Shown in pieces: positions 19,372-33,300 of a stretch of 64,000 nucleotides of DNA. Position numbers and translations under genes: made by a program. Within the stretch, counting starts at the first letter, position 1; each line of letters opens with the position of its first letter. The notes below the pieces were generated by a model that saw only the letters and a program-made list of their open reading frames with translations, was not told the DNA's origin and searched no databases. Origin of the DNA: Diogma glabrata (lineage: Eukaryota; Arthropoda; Insecta; Diptera; Cylindrotomidae); assembly GCA_963693315.1 (NCBI GenBank), contig OY856186.1, positions 85,298,759 through 85,362,758 of the forward strand, in the 5' to 3' direction.

Positions 19372-20058
19372 TTAAAATTAAATTTTCCGAAGCGCCCCCT
19401 TAAAAATTTTCTTTGTGGTCAAAAAAACTACGGAGGAAATTTTTTTTTAAATCAAAAGAACACGTGTTCGAAATCGAAATTGATTTTTTGATAAAATCGA
19501 AGATTCTTTAAATATTTCATAAAATATCCAAATTTTAAAAAATCACCTAAACGTTTTTGTAAGAAATTTATATTCTCTACATAAAAAGTTTAAGTCATTT
19601 TTTCCTAAAACGTGTAGTTCTCATTATATTTCGAAAAAGATCTTGTAAATGTAAAATTTTCGTAAAACATAAATAATAAAAATGACGAAAAAGTCCTAAT
19701 TTTCTTCTTATGCTATAGAATAAAAATAGTAAAACATTAATTATGACAAGAAAAATCAAAGTTAGTACTTTTTCGTCAAAATTTTCATCATTTGTTTCTA
19801 CGGGCTTCGCAGAATTTTGAGTTTTATTTCAAAACATCATCAGAAATATAAGTTTTAGGAAAAAATCATTTGGATCGTTTTTGTGGAAAATTAAATTTCC
19901 TTCGAAAATGATGGGATGATTTTTTTTTTAAATCTGCATATTTTATGAGATATTAACGTGTTCTTTTGATGTTAAAAAACAATTTGCCCTTTTGTTTTTT
20001 TTACCACAAAGAATGTTTTTAGGGAGCGTCTCAAAAAATTTAATTTTAACGACCAGTT
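19372..20058. mobile_element. Foldback element, near-complete 0.7-kb palindrome
   Basis: The left end ACTGGTCGTTAAAATTAAAT (from 19372) is repeated inverted at the right end (ATTTAATTTTAACGACCAGT to about 20057). The arms stay alignable through internal blocks: TTCTTTGTGGT, TCAAAAGAACACG, TCATAAAATAT, TTTTTCCTAAAAC and GACGAAAAAGT, the last two lying near the centre at about 19710. No ORF. Flanks are TT on both sides, too short to prove a target duplication. It is probably a non-autonomous DNA element; the superfamily is not assigned. Confidence 0.75.
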
Positions 20059-22740
20059 TACTTCGAACAGTCTATTAATCAAGAGGCATAATCCTTACAC
20101 TTTATTAGAATTCCAAAGTTGTAATTTTGTTTAGACAACGGAGCATAAGTGATATATCAAAGAATGGTGAAATATTTTTAATTAACGGTTTAGCATAGCT
20201 ATATATTTCTCTGTGATGAATATTTTGCTAATCTGTTATCTAAGTAACATTTTTAATAAAGTCTTCAAAATAATCAATGTCGTATACAAACACGGCTTGA
20301 ACTTGCATAATGAACTGAAAAATTGGATATAATTTTAGGATTAGAATATACAAACGCGGGTTTATCCAAAAGGTTTTGTTCATTATTCACCTGACAAATA
20401 TTGATTTCATAATAATATTTATGATATAATTTAATTCCGAATTTTAGCTTTAACATACTAGTTATAAAATTAGAATGTGATGGTTGGTTGTAGAAAAGCA
20501 ACGAAAAAAACATCTAACGTCATTCGAACATTTGAAGAAATAACCGTTATTAATTGATTGTGGAACTCAAGTTGGATGCTAAACACATTTCGAAATACAT
20601 CCAAATATCCTTGGATAACAAGTACCATTTGAATAACCGAGTCATTCAGGAGTTAACCAGATGGTACGAGATCGATTTGCGAGAGCTTTTTAAAATGAAG
20701 ATTCACACGTTTACTTTTCTTTCACATATTTTGTTTGACACAAGAGCTAATTGAATAAACATGAATGTTAATGACAATTTTAAAAGTTGAAGTTTTCTCA
20801 AATCTCTTATTAAAGCTTAAAGCAGTGGACATACAAAATTTAAATTTAATACAAATTTAAAAAAGCTTTGGTTTTGTTAAGTGAACATGCAAACTCTTTA
20901 GGTTTTTTGTCAAACTAAAACGCAGCTCATAGTTTAACGTGTTTTAAGCAAAACAATACCAACAATCAACACACCAATTTTCCAATAAACCGACAGTCAT
21001 ATTAATATAATTTATTGAAAAAACTCGATCATTAAATTGAAAGCATTAAAGATAAAACAGGTGAAGGAAAATTGTTGACAGCCTACGTTTCTATTTGAAA
21101 CATATACGACAGTAAAAAAACACCGTTTAACGAAAAGTTAAAGTTATATTCTTCAGGAATAAATGAAGACTAATGTTTTTCGGTTAAATTTTGAATAAGA
21201 TTTTCTAGAGACAGAAATTAAAAGGCAGTGTGAATTAATCCCCCTTGGAAAAAATGATAATGCCGGAAAAAAAAGTTTGTCGGATTTCAATCACGCAGAT
21301 ATTGAGAACATAATACTATAAACAGATTAACAATTAAATTTTAAAATATTGTGACGTTAAGGGTCTACGATAGAATATAACTTCTTTCTAGAAAATACTC
21401 TTTAGAGAAATTTTTTCCACTAAAAGAATATCAAAACACCTGAATCAACAAAGAAAAATATAACACAACCAAAGTAAATACGTAATAGGCAGTTTTTGTT
21501 TATCTAATAAGAATAGAAAATTAAAATTAAAACCCCTTAAAGCAGGTAAATGAGTAGTAGATAATTAAACAAGATAAAAAGTATAGATCTCACACCTATG
21601 TGTCAACATTTGAAAGTTGTTATGTCGAGTTGTTATGTTTTTGTTGATAAAAGGAAGAATAAAGGTTGTGCTCTAGAATTTCGTTGAAGTTTCGTAAGAG
21701 TAGAGTGTTAGACGATAAGTGCAGTATAAATTAAGCAGCGATATGAGCGAGTTAAAATTGTAGGTGACACAGGCTCGTCAAAATAAATTTTAAGATTATT
21801 ATAAGTGTGACTGCTATAGATTATATTATAAGTGTAATAGAATTTTATAAGTCAAAACTATTGTGAATACAAAAAAAATTAGGGAGAATACTAGCAGAAG
21901 AAATATTGTAAGAAGAAATAAAATCTTGAACGAATAAAAACTAAAACGTATAGAAAATCTATTGTTTTAATTTCCTGGTTTATTGGTCGAACCAAATATT
22001 GGTATCTCGGCCGAGAAACGTTACAATATGATAAATCAAGCAACAGAAAACAATAAATAAAATTAGAACACGAGCTAGATTTAACGATGAACTTTAAAAG
22101 ATCTAGAATTTCTATATTTTGTTAGGAAAGATGGATTTGGGTAGTTAGAATGTGGTACTATTAAAAGCATCTTAAATTGAGATTATCAATTTAATGAAAT
22201 TCAAATATTGTTTATGGGGCAATTCGGGTCTAGAGATTTTGAAAAATCGATTTCTTTTGTTCATCTTCAAAATGCCTCAAAAGAATTTTTCAAAATTAGA
22301 ATTATTTTCGAATTTTTTTTTTTGGCACCTGAGGACGGATCTCCTTGGAAAATTCTTTTATACTCCATATATGCTTAGAAAGCTACAACCCTACGCTCAT
22401 TGTTGCGTATTTTGTTGCAATTATTTCATGTTTAGTATTTAGTTCAAATTTATTATTATTTTTAAACGCACTTTTTCTCGAAAGAACTTTTTCAAAACGG
22501 TTAACATGATATCAACATGATATCATTTCAAGTTCTACTCGAACAATTCATTTGAAATTTGGTGGAAATCTTTTTCTATTCTATATCCCTGTATAGTTTG
22601 ACAATTGAATTTAAAATAGGTAGATTTTTATATGAAATCTACCTAAAAAAATTTTTATTATTTTTAAAAAATTGGGCAAAGCAAAACAATAGGGTTGTAA
22701 AAAGTCATCTGAGAAATTTCACAGTTTTACAAAGAACAAA
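20059..22740. other. AT-rich DNA; possible old LTR remnant at about 21600-22020
   Basis: No coding potential recognised. The stretch 21600-22020 begins TGTCAACATTTG and ends CGAGAAACGTTACA, with ATTATAAG blocks, an AATAAA-like run and TTGGTATCTCGG near the end, which could be an LTR/leader remnant. There is no second copy in the window, so this stays tentative. Confidence 0.3.
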
Positions 22741-22851
22741 CAAAAAGGACGAACCAAAATTTTGTTTCAGAACAAAACAACTAGCCCTTGTTGTGTTCTG
22801 AAACAAAATTTTGATTCGTCATTTTGGTTCGTCCCTTTTTGGAGTTTTGGA
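22741..22851. repeat. Long hairpin (inverted repeat)
   Basis: The left arm with GACGAACCAAAATTTTGTTT pairs with the right arm after a short loop (CTAGCCC). The inner stem is about 33 bp with few mismatches. The right arm has an extra stretch of about 14 bases before the outer block ATTTTGGTTCGTCC. Confidence 0.75.
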
Positions 22852-22959
22852 ATTTTGGTTCATCCAATCACATCGACCAGGACGCACTTCTTTCTTTATA
22901 GCCCTCACTTCACCAACCTATAATTTTTTCGAATTTTTGGTTTTTGTTTTTAAAATATT

Positions 22960-23290
22960 AAAAATATTAAATTGAAATAAAAATACAATTGTAAAATTTA
23001 CATGAAATTTGTGAAACATTCTAAAATATTTTGTTTTTTTTATCATTGGTTAAATTCACATTTCAAGATTTGTGTAATTTTCTAGCAAATTTTTAAACAT
23101 CTACAAAGGTTTTTTAGATTTATAAATCCAAAGAAAGGTTACTGTCAATTTGTAATCTTGTCAGTTCATAATCTTAAAACTGTTTTAGTTTTTACAAAAA
23201 ACAATTACAATTTCTAAATGCTCATTATTTTGACCTAGTTTTATTGTAGTATTTATTTAAAATTTATGACTGATTTGGAAAAACCTTTCT
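22960..23290 (+). repeat. Diverged dispersed repeat, copy 1 (others at 25395 and 26115)
   Basis: Shared ordered blocks: AATTTGTGAAA, TTATTAATGG or TTATCAATGG-like, TTTATAAAT, TTTTTAGAATG-like, TTTACAAAAAA, and TAAAAATTGTGACC-like in the better copies. Copy 1 is the most degenerate. Function unknown; non-coding. Confidence 0.5.
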
Positions 23291-23648
23291 CATTCATCGT
23301 TTCTATTAGACGTTTTTAATATATTTTGATTAATTCAATTCAATTCAATTAAAAAAATTCATTTATTTGTACATAAACAATTATTACATAAGAGAAATTC
23401 AATTAAGTCTTAAAAAAAAATATATACAAATAAAGATATACATGCTTTTGTGTTTCGGAAACGGTGGCAGAGCATAAGAGTTAAGAAGTATATGCAGACA
23501 AATTTTAAACTAAATAAAATAGGTTCTAGCGTTTAGTAATTTAAACAACTTAGGAAAAACAAGCATCACAAAAGGATAACATAAACATGAACAACCAAGA
23601 GTTTTTACTTCAGAAACAGAACGCGAGCACCAGAAAACTTATCGGAAA

Positions 23649-24995
23649 ATATGGAGGGGCTGAAATCTCACAGCTCTGAGATATCAAGACTTCGGTCTGG
23701 CTTAGGGATTTTGATATAGTTTTCGGCAAAAAACTTTTATGAGGACATGGTTTTTAGTTTTGGGCAGCGATGTGTATCAAACATAACTCTTTGTTAAAGT
23801 ACAAGTATTTTTTATCTCTGTTTAAAAATTTATTACAAAACTAACGCAAAACATCAATACGTTGCCGGAAAATTATAATCAAAATTCCAAAAATATTGTT
23901 AAATTAAATAAAATCAAACTTTTTCAAAATTCCAAAAATTCTTAAAAATTTAAACTTTTTCAAAATTCTAAAATTATTGCAAAAATTATTACAAAATCAA
24001 AAATTAAAACTTTTTTCAAAATTCCAAAAATTATAACAAAATCAAAACTTTAAAATTTTTCAAAATTCTAAAATTATTCCAAAAATTATTACAAAATCAA
24101 AAATACAAACTTTTTCAAAATTCCAAAAATATTTCAAAAGCTATAACAAATTCAAAAATTTCCATGTCCAATTTCATTTTTACTTACATTTACGTTTTAA
24201 AAACAGCTACTTTTTTTTCCAAAAAACTGGCTAAAAAAATAAATGAAATCATTTTTTGAAACACTTGACATTATTTTTTTGACAAACTTATAATGCCATA
24301 GTTCTCTATAATAATCATAAAATTTCATGTCATACAAACTATTAATTTTATTTGTTTCTAAAAAAATTGGGTAAAAAATAAATAAAAACCTTTCTTTTGA
24401 CACACTTGACAACATTTTTTTGACAAACTTATAATGCCATAATTCTCAATAATAATAATAAAATTTCATTTCAAACAAACAATTTTATTTTTTTCCAAAA
24501 ACTTGGGTAAAAATATGAATAAAAATCTTCCTTTTGACACACTTGACAACATATTTTTGACAAACTTATAATGCAATGATCTAGTTTTTGATCTCACATA
24601 CCAATCCTGACCATCAAGATTTCTTCAAATTTAATGTTCCTACTCGTAATCACTTAAAATAAACGTTTTTTAAGCCAAAAATATGAAAATTTGCTATTTT
24701 TGACACAGATAATGATTTTTTTGACACACTTCCGGTACAGTTATCGAACACAGCGTCCTTTCGGACCTGTCCCTTGAGTATACCTATTTTTAAACAAAAA
24801 ATTATTGAAATCAGTTCAGCGGTTTTCCCTGCAGCGTAGGTAATGACGGACGGCTGACCGGCAGACAGACACCTTTTTTTTTTTGCTTTTTTAGAATCAG
24901 TAGGTCCTAAAACGTCGAGAAATGCCAAAAAAAGGGGGGGTAAGAATTTCACTTTGAGCTCATGAATGTAATACTTCGGTCTTTCAGACCGAAGT
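23649..24995 (-). mobile_element. Helentron/HINE-like non-autonomous element, copy 1
   Basis: Reverse complement of 44528-47549, minus the mariner there. One end starts ATATGGAGGGGCTGAAATCT and carries GACTTCGGTCTGG nearby. The other end is a hairpin, ACTTCGGTCT TTC AGACCGAAGT (24973-24995). The body has an AAAATTCCAAAAAT-type minisatellite (about 23870-24160, unit about 60 bp) and three roughly 140-bp tandem units marked by TGACAAACTTATAATGC (about 24281, 24422 and 24558). A subterminal motif repeated in a terminal hairpin plus internal minisatellite fits HINE elements mobilised by Helentrons; the class assignment is inference. No ORF. Confidence 0.6.
23870..24160. repeat. Minisatellite inside the HINE-like element, about 60-bp unit
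   Basis: Repeated phrases TTTTTCAAAATTCCAAAAAT and ATTACAAAATCAAAAAT recur about every 60 bp, four to five times. The same array occurs inverted and expanded at about 45290-47230 in the second copy. Confidence 0.75.
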
Positions 24996-25394
24996 AAAAT
25001 GCATTTACTTCAACATACGTTTTTTCCAAAATTCAAACCTTAACGTTTCCCAAGGAAATTTTAATATGAGGTAGAATCTGTATGGAGTGGGGTAGATTGT
25101 TGAATAAGCAAGGCGCAAGATATGAATAAAACTGTCCAAAATGTTCTTTGAAAGGTCTTGGGACAATCCAGTTTAGAGAGCGAATATTATAGTATATAAT
25201 ATTTGGACGGATATTCATATAATCTTTACATGTGAAAAAAAATTTCAGAATTTTTAGCACGTACATGTATTTCAGTGGAAGAGCGTTTGCTTTAATTTAA
25301 TTTAAAGTGATAGTAGACAAATGACTAGATACATCAACCAAAATTTGGCATACCCGAGTTTTAACCGAGTGAACAAAACCTCAATACCGAACTT

Positions 25395-25715
25395 GAAATA
25401 AATACAATTGCATAATTTACAAACAATTTGTGAAATGTACTAAATATATTGTATAATGAATTTATTAATGGTTTCATTCTAATTTCAAGATATGTATCTA
25501 ATAAATGTCAGGAAATATCTTACAAGGTTTTTTTATTTATAAATTTAAACAAATTTTTCCGTCATTTTTAGAATGTTATTCAAAGATTATACAAACTTTC
25601 ATTAGATTTTGTTTCAAAAATGTTGTTTTTACAAAAAAATAATTTCTAGAATTTTGTTATTTCAACTATAGATTTTTTGTAGTGTTAATATAAAAATTGT
25701 GACCGCTTTGCAAAA
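25395..25715 (+). repeat. Diverged dispersed repeat, copy 2
   Basis: Same block order as 22960-23290 and 26115-26430, starting ACAATTGCATAATTTACAAA and ending near AAAAATTGTGACC. Confidence 0.55.
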
Positions 25716-25940
25716 CCCATCACAATCGTCATTTTCTATCATACCAATAATATTTAATATGTTTTGTGTGATAACAAACAATTAGACACCTCAATTAAAA
25801 TTTGGCAGTATTGAGTTTCAATCATGGTCAAAGCAAGGCATTATTCTCATAATCGAAATATCGATTTCGCATTTAATCGCATACTTCTGAGAAAATGAGC
25901 TCTTGAATTCTTATAAAAAAATGTCTAATGCCTTACAAAA

Positions 25941-26104
<164 letters not shown>

Positions 26105-26114
26105 GGAAAAAATA

Positions 26115-26430
26115 ATAAAGCAATTGTACAATTGACAAAAAATTTGTGAAATATACTAAAATATTTTTTAGTTTATCAATGGTGCAAATTTCAAAATATG
26201 TTAAACTGTCTAATAAATTTTAAAAAATGTCTGATAATTTTTTTTTATTTATAAATTCAATCAAGTGCTTCTGCAATTTTTAGAATGCAATTTATTAATC
26301 TCATAATTCTTTAGATTTAACTTATATAATTTGTTGTTTTAACAAAAACAAATCCCTAGAATTTAATTAATCTGACCTAACTTTTTTGAAGTGCAAATCT
26401 AAAAATTGTAACCTATCGTACTAAAAACAA
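26115..26430 (+). repeat. Diverged dispersed repeat, copy 3
   Basis: Blocks GCAATTGTACAATTGACAAA, AATTTGTGAAATATACTAAA, TTTATAAATTCAA, TTTTTAGAATGCA and AAAAATTGTAACC follow the order of copy 2. Confidence 0.55.
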
Positions 26431-26724
26431 TTAGCCACATAAATTCAAATTTGACCATCTTGAATAAAAAATCAAATTGCAATTAAAAAAAAAAAAATGT
26501 GAGTGCAACAGAATACCAATTTTACTTTTTTCCATATGAAACCATAATTATGCCCTCACATCTAGTAAGGGCATGATTTCTTCCAATAAAACTGAATAAA
26601 AAAGCAAAACAGTAAGTTATGTTGCCGAACAAAACTAAACATCCATGAAAACATGTCAGTTTCTTAAAAATATATATATATATAAAATAAAATAAAATAT
26701 ATATATGTATTGTATATATTGTAT

Positions 26725-27393
26725 ACGAGGGTAGGTTCGAATCCGATCCGAAACACGTAAAAAATGTGAATTGTAGTTTTTTTCTGAGAAACTTCAAACC
26801 ATACCTTTGAATTGAAAATATTCCAATTACTTCTTTACTTACTTGAGTTTAATTGATCTCAAAAATCCAAAATAAATTTAATAATCCCTTAATGTAGTCT
26901 AATGTTAATACATATAGAACTACAAATTGACCAAGTGTCAGCCATTGATTTCACATTGATTGGAAACAATCAATAATGACTATACAATCGTGACTTAGGA
27001 TGTTAATTAGAATAGAAATGTTCCCCATTCTATGAATTCACACAAAGTATTGTCTAGAAATTTAATGCAAAAAATCCCATATAATGTAAAAGCATTTCCA
27101 TAATATGGAGTCTAATGACAGTGGAAAAATTCAACTTAAGTAAAAAATAATTAAGTGATGAAGAAGTTTCAACTTTCAAATTGTCATCGCCTCAACGGCG
27201 TAATCGATAGCGTGTCTGCCCAAAGATTCGAGCCGGGCACTGACGAGGGTAGGTTCGAATCCGATCCGAAACACGTAAAAAATGTGAATTGTAGTTTTTT
27301 TTCTGAGAAACTTCAAACCATACCTTTGAATTGAAAATATTCCAATTACTTCTTTACTTACTTGAGTTTAATTGATCTCAAAAATCCAAAATA
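26725..27393 (+). repeat. tRNA-headed repeat (SINE-like), tandem pair with truncated first head
   Basis: A full tRNA-like head at about 27187-27262 has an A-box-like GCGTAATCGATAGCGTG and a B box GGTTCGAATCC (27252-27262). A partial head with only the B box (26734-26744) starts the block. Both are followed by the same roughly 130-bp tail (CTGAGAAACTTCAAACCATA … TTACTTGAGTTTAATTGATC). The B boxes are 518 bp apart. The layout matches 58059-58782. Confidence 0.8.
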
Positions 27394-27399
27394 TATGTA

Positions 27400-30300
27400 T
27401 TACGTTTTTCATGCAGTACATTAAACATTTTTTTCTCACGACAACTATAAAAACAAGCAAGAAGTACTAAAAACAATTGCAATGATTTTTCAACAAATTT
27501 TTGTTTTGCAAATTAAAAGCAAAAGTTTAATTTAAATAGCCTTCAGCGTTATAATTAATAAATCTTTTTCCAAAAATTCCTTCACGTCAAACTTTGAAAC
27601 TGTCATTTAACGGTTGCTATTTTAATGAACAAAATTGGTTAAGCTAAATACAGATTATAAGCTCTTACTTTTCAACAAATTTATAAGAAAAACTTTAAAG
27701 TTTAATTGTAGATTTAATTTTTGTTTTAATTTTTATTTGAAATTGATTCGACTCTTGCAGCAATAAATTGCATAAATTATACAAATTATTTATTAATATT
27801 ATATTTACGCAACTCAAAATAAATCTAGCTATAAATTACAAATTTATGTAATATATGCGAAGGATTCAATCAAATTAAGATAAAGGTTAAAATTTAATTT
27901 TATAATAAAATTTATTACTTTATAATCGTTATATCAAAAGAATTTCCATAATGATGGATTTAAATTAACATAACATCAAAAATATTAATCATAAAATTGT
28001 AAATTACGATCCATTGCGTATGTGTCAATTGGTCAACTTTTTCTAGACCTTTTTTCGGAAAATTTGAAAACATGTTTCATCAGGAAAAAAACTTAATCGT
28101 GAAAAAAATTTGGTTAGAGGTTCGTCGCTGTTGAAGTCTTTTGACCGAAATGACAATTTTTTAAAATATCACAAATCAAATCGTAAGAGATTTGTCTTTA
28201 AAACTAAAAATAATTGCAGTAAAAAACGAAACTTTAAAATACCACGGTACAAGCCGTTAAGTTATTAAAATAACAGTGCAAAAAAACAACAATCTCAATC
28301 AAACTTATTCATACAAACAATTTAATTTCCATCTCATTATTTACAAAAAAAATAATACAAATAACGCATAAATAAAAAAATGAAAATATTTTACACTTCA
28401 GACCTCCAATTATAAACTATTTATATGTTTTTTTATGAAATTAAATCAATTTAACTGTTTCAGTGAAAACAATTCTACATTAACATCGTAATTATCAAAA
28501 TTAACTTTTTGAAATCCTCAAAAATAATACGAATCATTAGTAAAATAGTTACAGAAATTGAAAGTAAAAAATATTTTCTGTTTCTTTAATAGTTCAAAAC
28601 AATTTCAACATACCTGAATTTATTGTAATTAACAATATTGCTAATAACCAAAATATTCCGGAAGGTATCCCCATGTTTTATGATATTTGTAAATTTTTTT
28701 TATGGTAAACTATTTTATTTTTAATTTCTATTGAAATACATTAAACACTTTCCATAAAAAAAAATTAATAATTTATATTTTCACAATTTCACTCAAAAAT
28801 TTGGCACAGTAAAATTCACTTTTAATTTTTTTTCTCTTAATTTTGTTACAGAAATTTTGTTAAATTATCACAATTTAAACACATTAAGAAGAAAGAGGTG
28901 ACTTTTTTTTGTAAAAATCGATCAATAATTTTTTGCTAATAAAATGTTATAATTTATAAAAAAAGATCATTTTTTTTATATATTCGTATAAGAAATAAAA
29001 TTTGCTTATTTTTGTTTATTTTAATTAGCTGAAAAAATCACCGCATCAGTGCTTCGTTATTGAGCACTTTTCTTCAACTGATTCAATGGTAAGAAAAGTA
29101 GAGCTCAATAGTCTCTCTTCTCATATTGCTTTGTAATTTTTTTTCGTAATAAAGTGAAATGTTTTTGTTGTGTTTTTTCTTTGAATGCTGCCTTAAAGGT
29201 GATTATTATTATTGTTGGTATTGTGAAAGTGGGGGTCATTTGTATTTTATAAAGTTGTTTGTTACAATTTTTTTGTAATTTTCTTTGAGATATTTTAAAA
29301 AGAAAAACGAATTGCTCCTGCAGTTGTTTTTAATTCTTGGGATTAAGGAGGGGAGCTTTTTTATTTCGAGATTTTGAAATTGATTAACATTTCAAGTATT
29401 ATTAAACTTTTAAGTATTTAATGCGGTTGAATGTATGATTTTATTTGATTCAATTTTTTCAATAAGTTTTGTTTAAAGATCCAGTCAAAAGTAATATTCA
29501 TCCTAAGCACAATTATGATAAGGGTAAAGATTTCTTCATACGAAATAAGTGTCATTGAAAATGTCACACTAGAGTTGCTGATCGATGGAAGATGTGCTTA
29601 GAAATTTGTTCAATGTTATATAGTGCCATTTTTCACTAGATTAATTGAATATTTTGTGTTCTTTCAATAGTTAAGTATCATATCACCGTTTTAAAGTTAT
29701 TAAAATATACTTGCCATAGTACGCCATCTGTTTATGTCTACGAATGAATATAAGTGAAGTTCTGAAAGTATTGATTTGAATGTGACTCACAAGACAATAA
29801 ATGTAAAAAAATAGTTTGGTGATTTTAATGATGATGATGCTTGTAGTGGTGACAAGATAATTTTAAAATGAGAACAAAAAGCATAGTATTCACTTTTATT
29901 TATTTTAATTTAACTCTTTGAATATCTGAAGGAAAATTTTATCTACAAAATATAGGGTTGAGAAAATGAAATAAATGAGGATACATAGGAAGGGTATTTT
30001 ATTTAAAATTTTAACGGACGTTGAGAAAAATGTATGGCACGTAAAGTGATTAATTTTTACGTAATTTCAGGTATTGAGGTTTTTTATATATAAATTTTCT
30101 AACAGAAGAAATTTCTTTAACAAATTTTCTTTTGTAAGCCGAATTTTAAAAATAGCCTACAGAAAAAAGTTGAAAAGGTCTTAACCGACTATTCTGAGGA
30201 ATAAATAAAGGGGCGGCAAGGAGACCTTTTGCGTGGGCTACAAAAATCTCAAATTCTAATGCTAGAGATTATTTTATCAAAAAAGGTTCTAAATAAAATG

Positions 30301-33300
30301 GTAGGAAAAAATATTTAAAATCACGTTCGTTTAATAATTCAATAAAATAGTTTCCATCGTAAATGATGCTCTATCATCAAGCATAACGCTTATGCATGAG
30401 ATTGACAACAGTGCCGAGTCTTGAAAGAAAATCATTTCCTTAATTCAGTAAAAATTGAATATTCGTCTGATGAAAGATTTTAGCTTGAGATAACTGATAT
30501 ATAAGTCCCCGTATTAATTGAAAATTGTACCTAGCCTTTAAGGCAGTGAACGAACATGCAACAATTTTCAGAAGTCCCATTACATAGCAGCAGCTATGAA
30601 GGGTCTTTTAGGTTTCCCGAATTTGGCAGAATAGAGCTACAGTTGTAATAACAACAAGGCTTTGCGCAATGCCTAACTCACTGTTCATAACGTTTATACC
30701 ACCAACAACGTACTAAGTGGCAGGAATATAGATGGTTTTCACATCGGCTAACATTTTGCTGACTTAGCGAGCTTCGATCTCGAGCTTCGTCTGTATGACT
30801 TGCTTTTTTATGGCCACATTCATAGTGGTCTAGTGAGGACCGGAGTTGAGATCTGAATTTAGATAAGTTCTTCACCAAGTCATGTAGTTGATCATTTTGT
30901 GCACGGGATGCTGAAACTTGGATTGTTGATGCCTGTTCTGGTAAACGATGGCACAAAATTGGATTTCTGGAAGACGTGTTGGGTTCCAAAATTTATTCAC
31001 AAGAGTAAAACGATTTTGGAGTGGGTATGAAATTCGATTACAATCTCTTGTAGAAAAACGACAAACTCTTTGGTGTATCGGAGACGTGTTATTCAGAGGG
31101 TGTATAATAAAATCCCTAACACCGCTGGGGAAGATATGTCTTTTTGTTCAGCTGTCGGTAGAATATGGATGTAGAATCATTTCCACCCATGTCCACCCTA
31201 GAAATTTGTCCCTAGTTTTGCTAAAACTTAGTCTCTATATGGTGTGCCTGAGAACTCAACAAAACTGCAACGGCTTTAATGTGTTTTGTACTGGTCAATT
31301 TTCGGCTCTCAAAAGTAGTCTTAGTATGCAGAAACTACAATTTGAGATCACCTTTCCTCAATGTATTCAGCTCTACCGTATCCATCGTACTAATTTGTGA
31401 CTAAAATGCGGATTGAGAGTCTTGTTTAGACGCCAATTTATTATCTGGAGGTGCCTTTTTATATGGAATAAGTTAACCACTAAACCTGAACCCCGAAAAA
31501 GTATATATTTTGCGTAGCTTAAAAAGGCCATAAATAGAACTGATTCTACAATATCTATAGTCACCAAGCTATTGCCGGTTTGTAAATTTGTAAAAAACGA
31601 GGGTAACCTTATTCGATAAAATCCGAGGGTAACCTTATCCGATTTGTCTGCTATTGTCGAGTCGTACAACCCAATCATGCCAAATGTTAATTATCGAAAC
31701 GAGAAAAATGACAGATAAAAATGCTGTTGACTCGCCAAGAACAGGCGCATCACGAAGTGTAAAATATGTGGTAATCATCAAATGAAACCAACGAGGGCCT
31801 GGTGACTACTAGTAAGTTCACGATATAGCAATATGGTTTATTGGCTGACCGATAATTTTTCCTGCATAATGTTTTGATTATGTGTACCTAAATTTCTCTT
31901 ACCCATGCTTTTCAAACTAGCTATCAGGATAGTTTTTCCGGATTATACTCTTGACCTGCAAATGGAGAGCAAGTTGCAACTAGTTGTAACAGACTCCATT
32001 ATATTTTAGGTAAGTATTTGAGCTTTCTATTACTTGTATTTTCTAATATTAATCTGGGTTTTTGTTCTTCGTAACTGAACTATGTGTAAACTATTCTAGT
32101 AATCGTGGCTTCACCATAATAGTATGCATCAACTTTATATAAGTGGGACTACACCACTATGTGTGACTCGCAAGGTATTTACATACTAAAAGAACTATTA
32201 TTGCTTCGTTTAGCACAGTCCTTTGTTCAACTTGAGCATATTGTTGACAGTCGGGAATCCAAGGAGAAGTGTTAAGTAGAAAGTTTCCAGATTAAACCTA
32301 AATTTTTTTAAACAAAAAAAATCAGGCTGCGTAAAATTAATCGTTTTGCAATTTTAACGAACTAACAATTTATTTACGTTTATATATGAAACTACGTAAA
32401 CGTGAGTTTGTGAAAGTTCGGCTAAATTTTTAAACAGATCCTCAAGATGCTTTTTTCGTTTTATACTCTTTTAAATACGATTATTGGTATAGTATTACAC
32501 ACGTCTATTGACGTTACAATCAAAATTTTGGTCTTTTCTTTACATTACCACAGTTTATTACTGTCCAATTTCCAGAATAAGGGTTTATTATTCCTCATGT
32601 GGCCTCTAGTAGTAAGAATGAAATTCTGTCTAAATTAAACAACCAGGGCAAGGGATAGAAAATGAGAAAAATTTCAATACACACTTTATAGGCTCAAATC
32701 TTTATCTGTGGAAATGGAAATAAATATATAGAAGATAAATCTTGAAGTAGTGGCTCTCATTACGTGTTAACCAGTTGCGTGGAGCAGTAAAGCTCAGCTT
32801 AACGCTGAGAAGAAGGAATTAGAAACGATGAAGATCAAGAGTAAAGTCAGAGAAACAATCGTCAGATTTAGCCTAACAGGCAGAGGATGCTTTTCTTGAT
32901 ATGATCTTTTCTTGATCCGTTAAATTTCAGCAGGAAACACCCATTTATGTTGAACCATATTGCAAAGTAGAGTAGTTAATTTACTACGTACCATTTGTAC
33001 GGTGATGTAACCGAATTGTATTGGGATGGTTTAAGAACCGAGGTTAATATACTTGAATTATATAAACTTTAAATAGTAAGAATAAACGTGTCTTCATTCT
33101 TGGCTAAGCCATACAAAATTGAGATAACATTTTCATAATTTTGGAGTAAACTGTCATTTCTACAAATTTTTCTATTTAGCAATAATGATTTCTGCATAGA
33201 CTAGTCGCTGGGCGACAACTGTACTAAACACACCTTATTGATTTGAAGGATTTGAAGTTTATATCGAATCTTATATAATCGTTTATAATCGAAGGTTAGT

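Noticed and set aside
21600..22020. Solo LTR or LTR leader
   Set aside because: TG…CA-like ends and a TTGGTATC phrase are suggestive, but there is no partner copy and no target duplication.
27187..27265. Genuine tRNA gene
   Set aside because: A and B boxes are present, but no acceptor or anticodon stem could be formed by eye and the same head recurs in a repeat family.
30678..31678. Overlapping frames of 100-150 codons on both strands
   Set aside because: No motif on either strand; possibly an old element but nothing supports a gene call.
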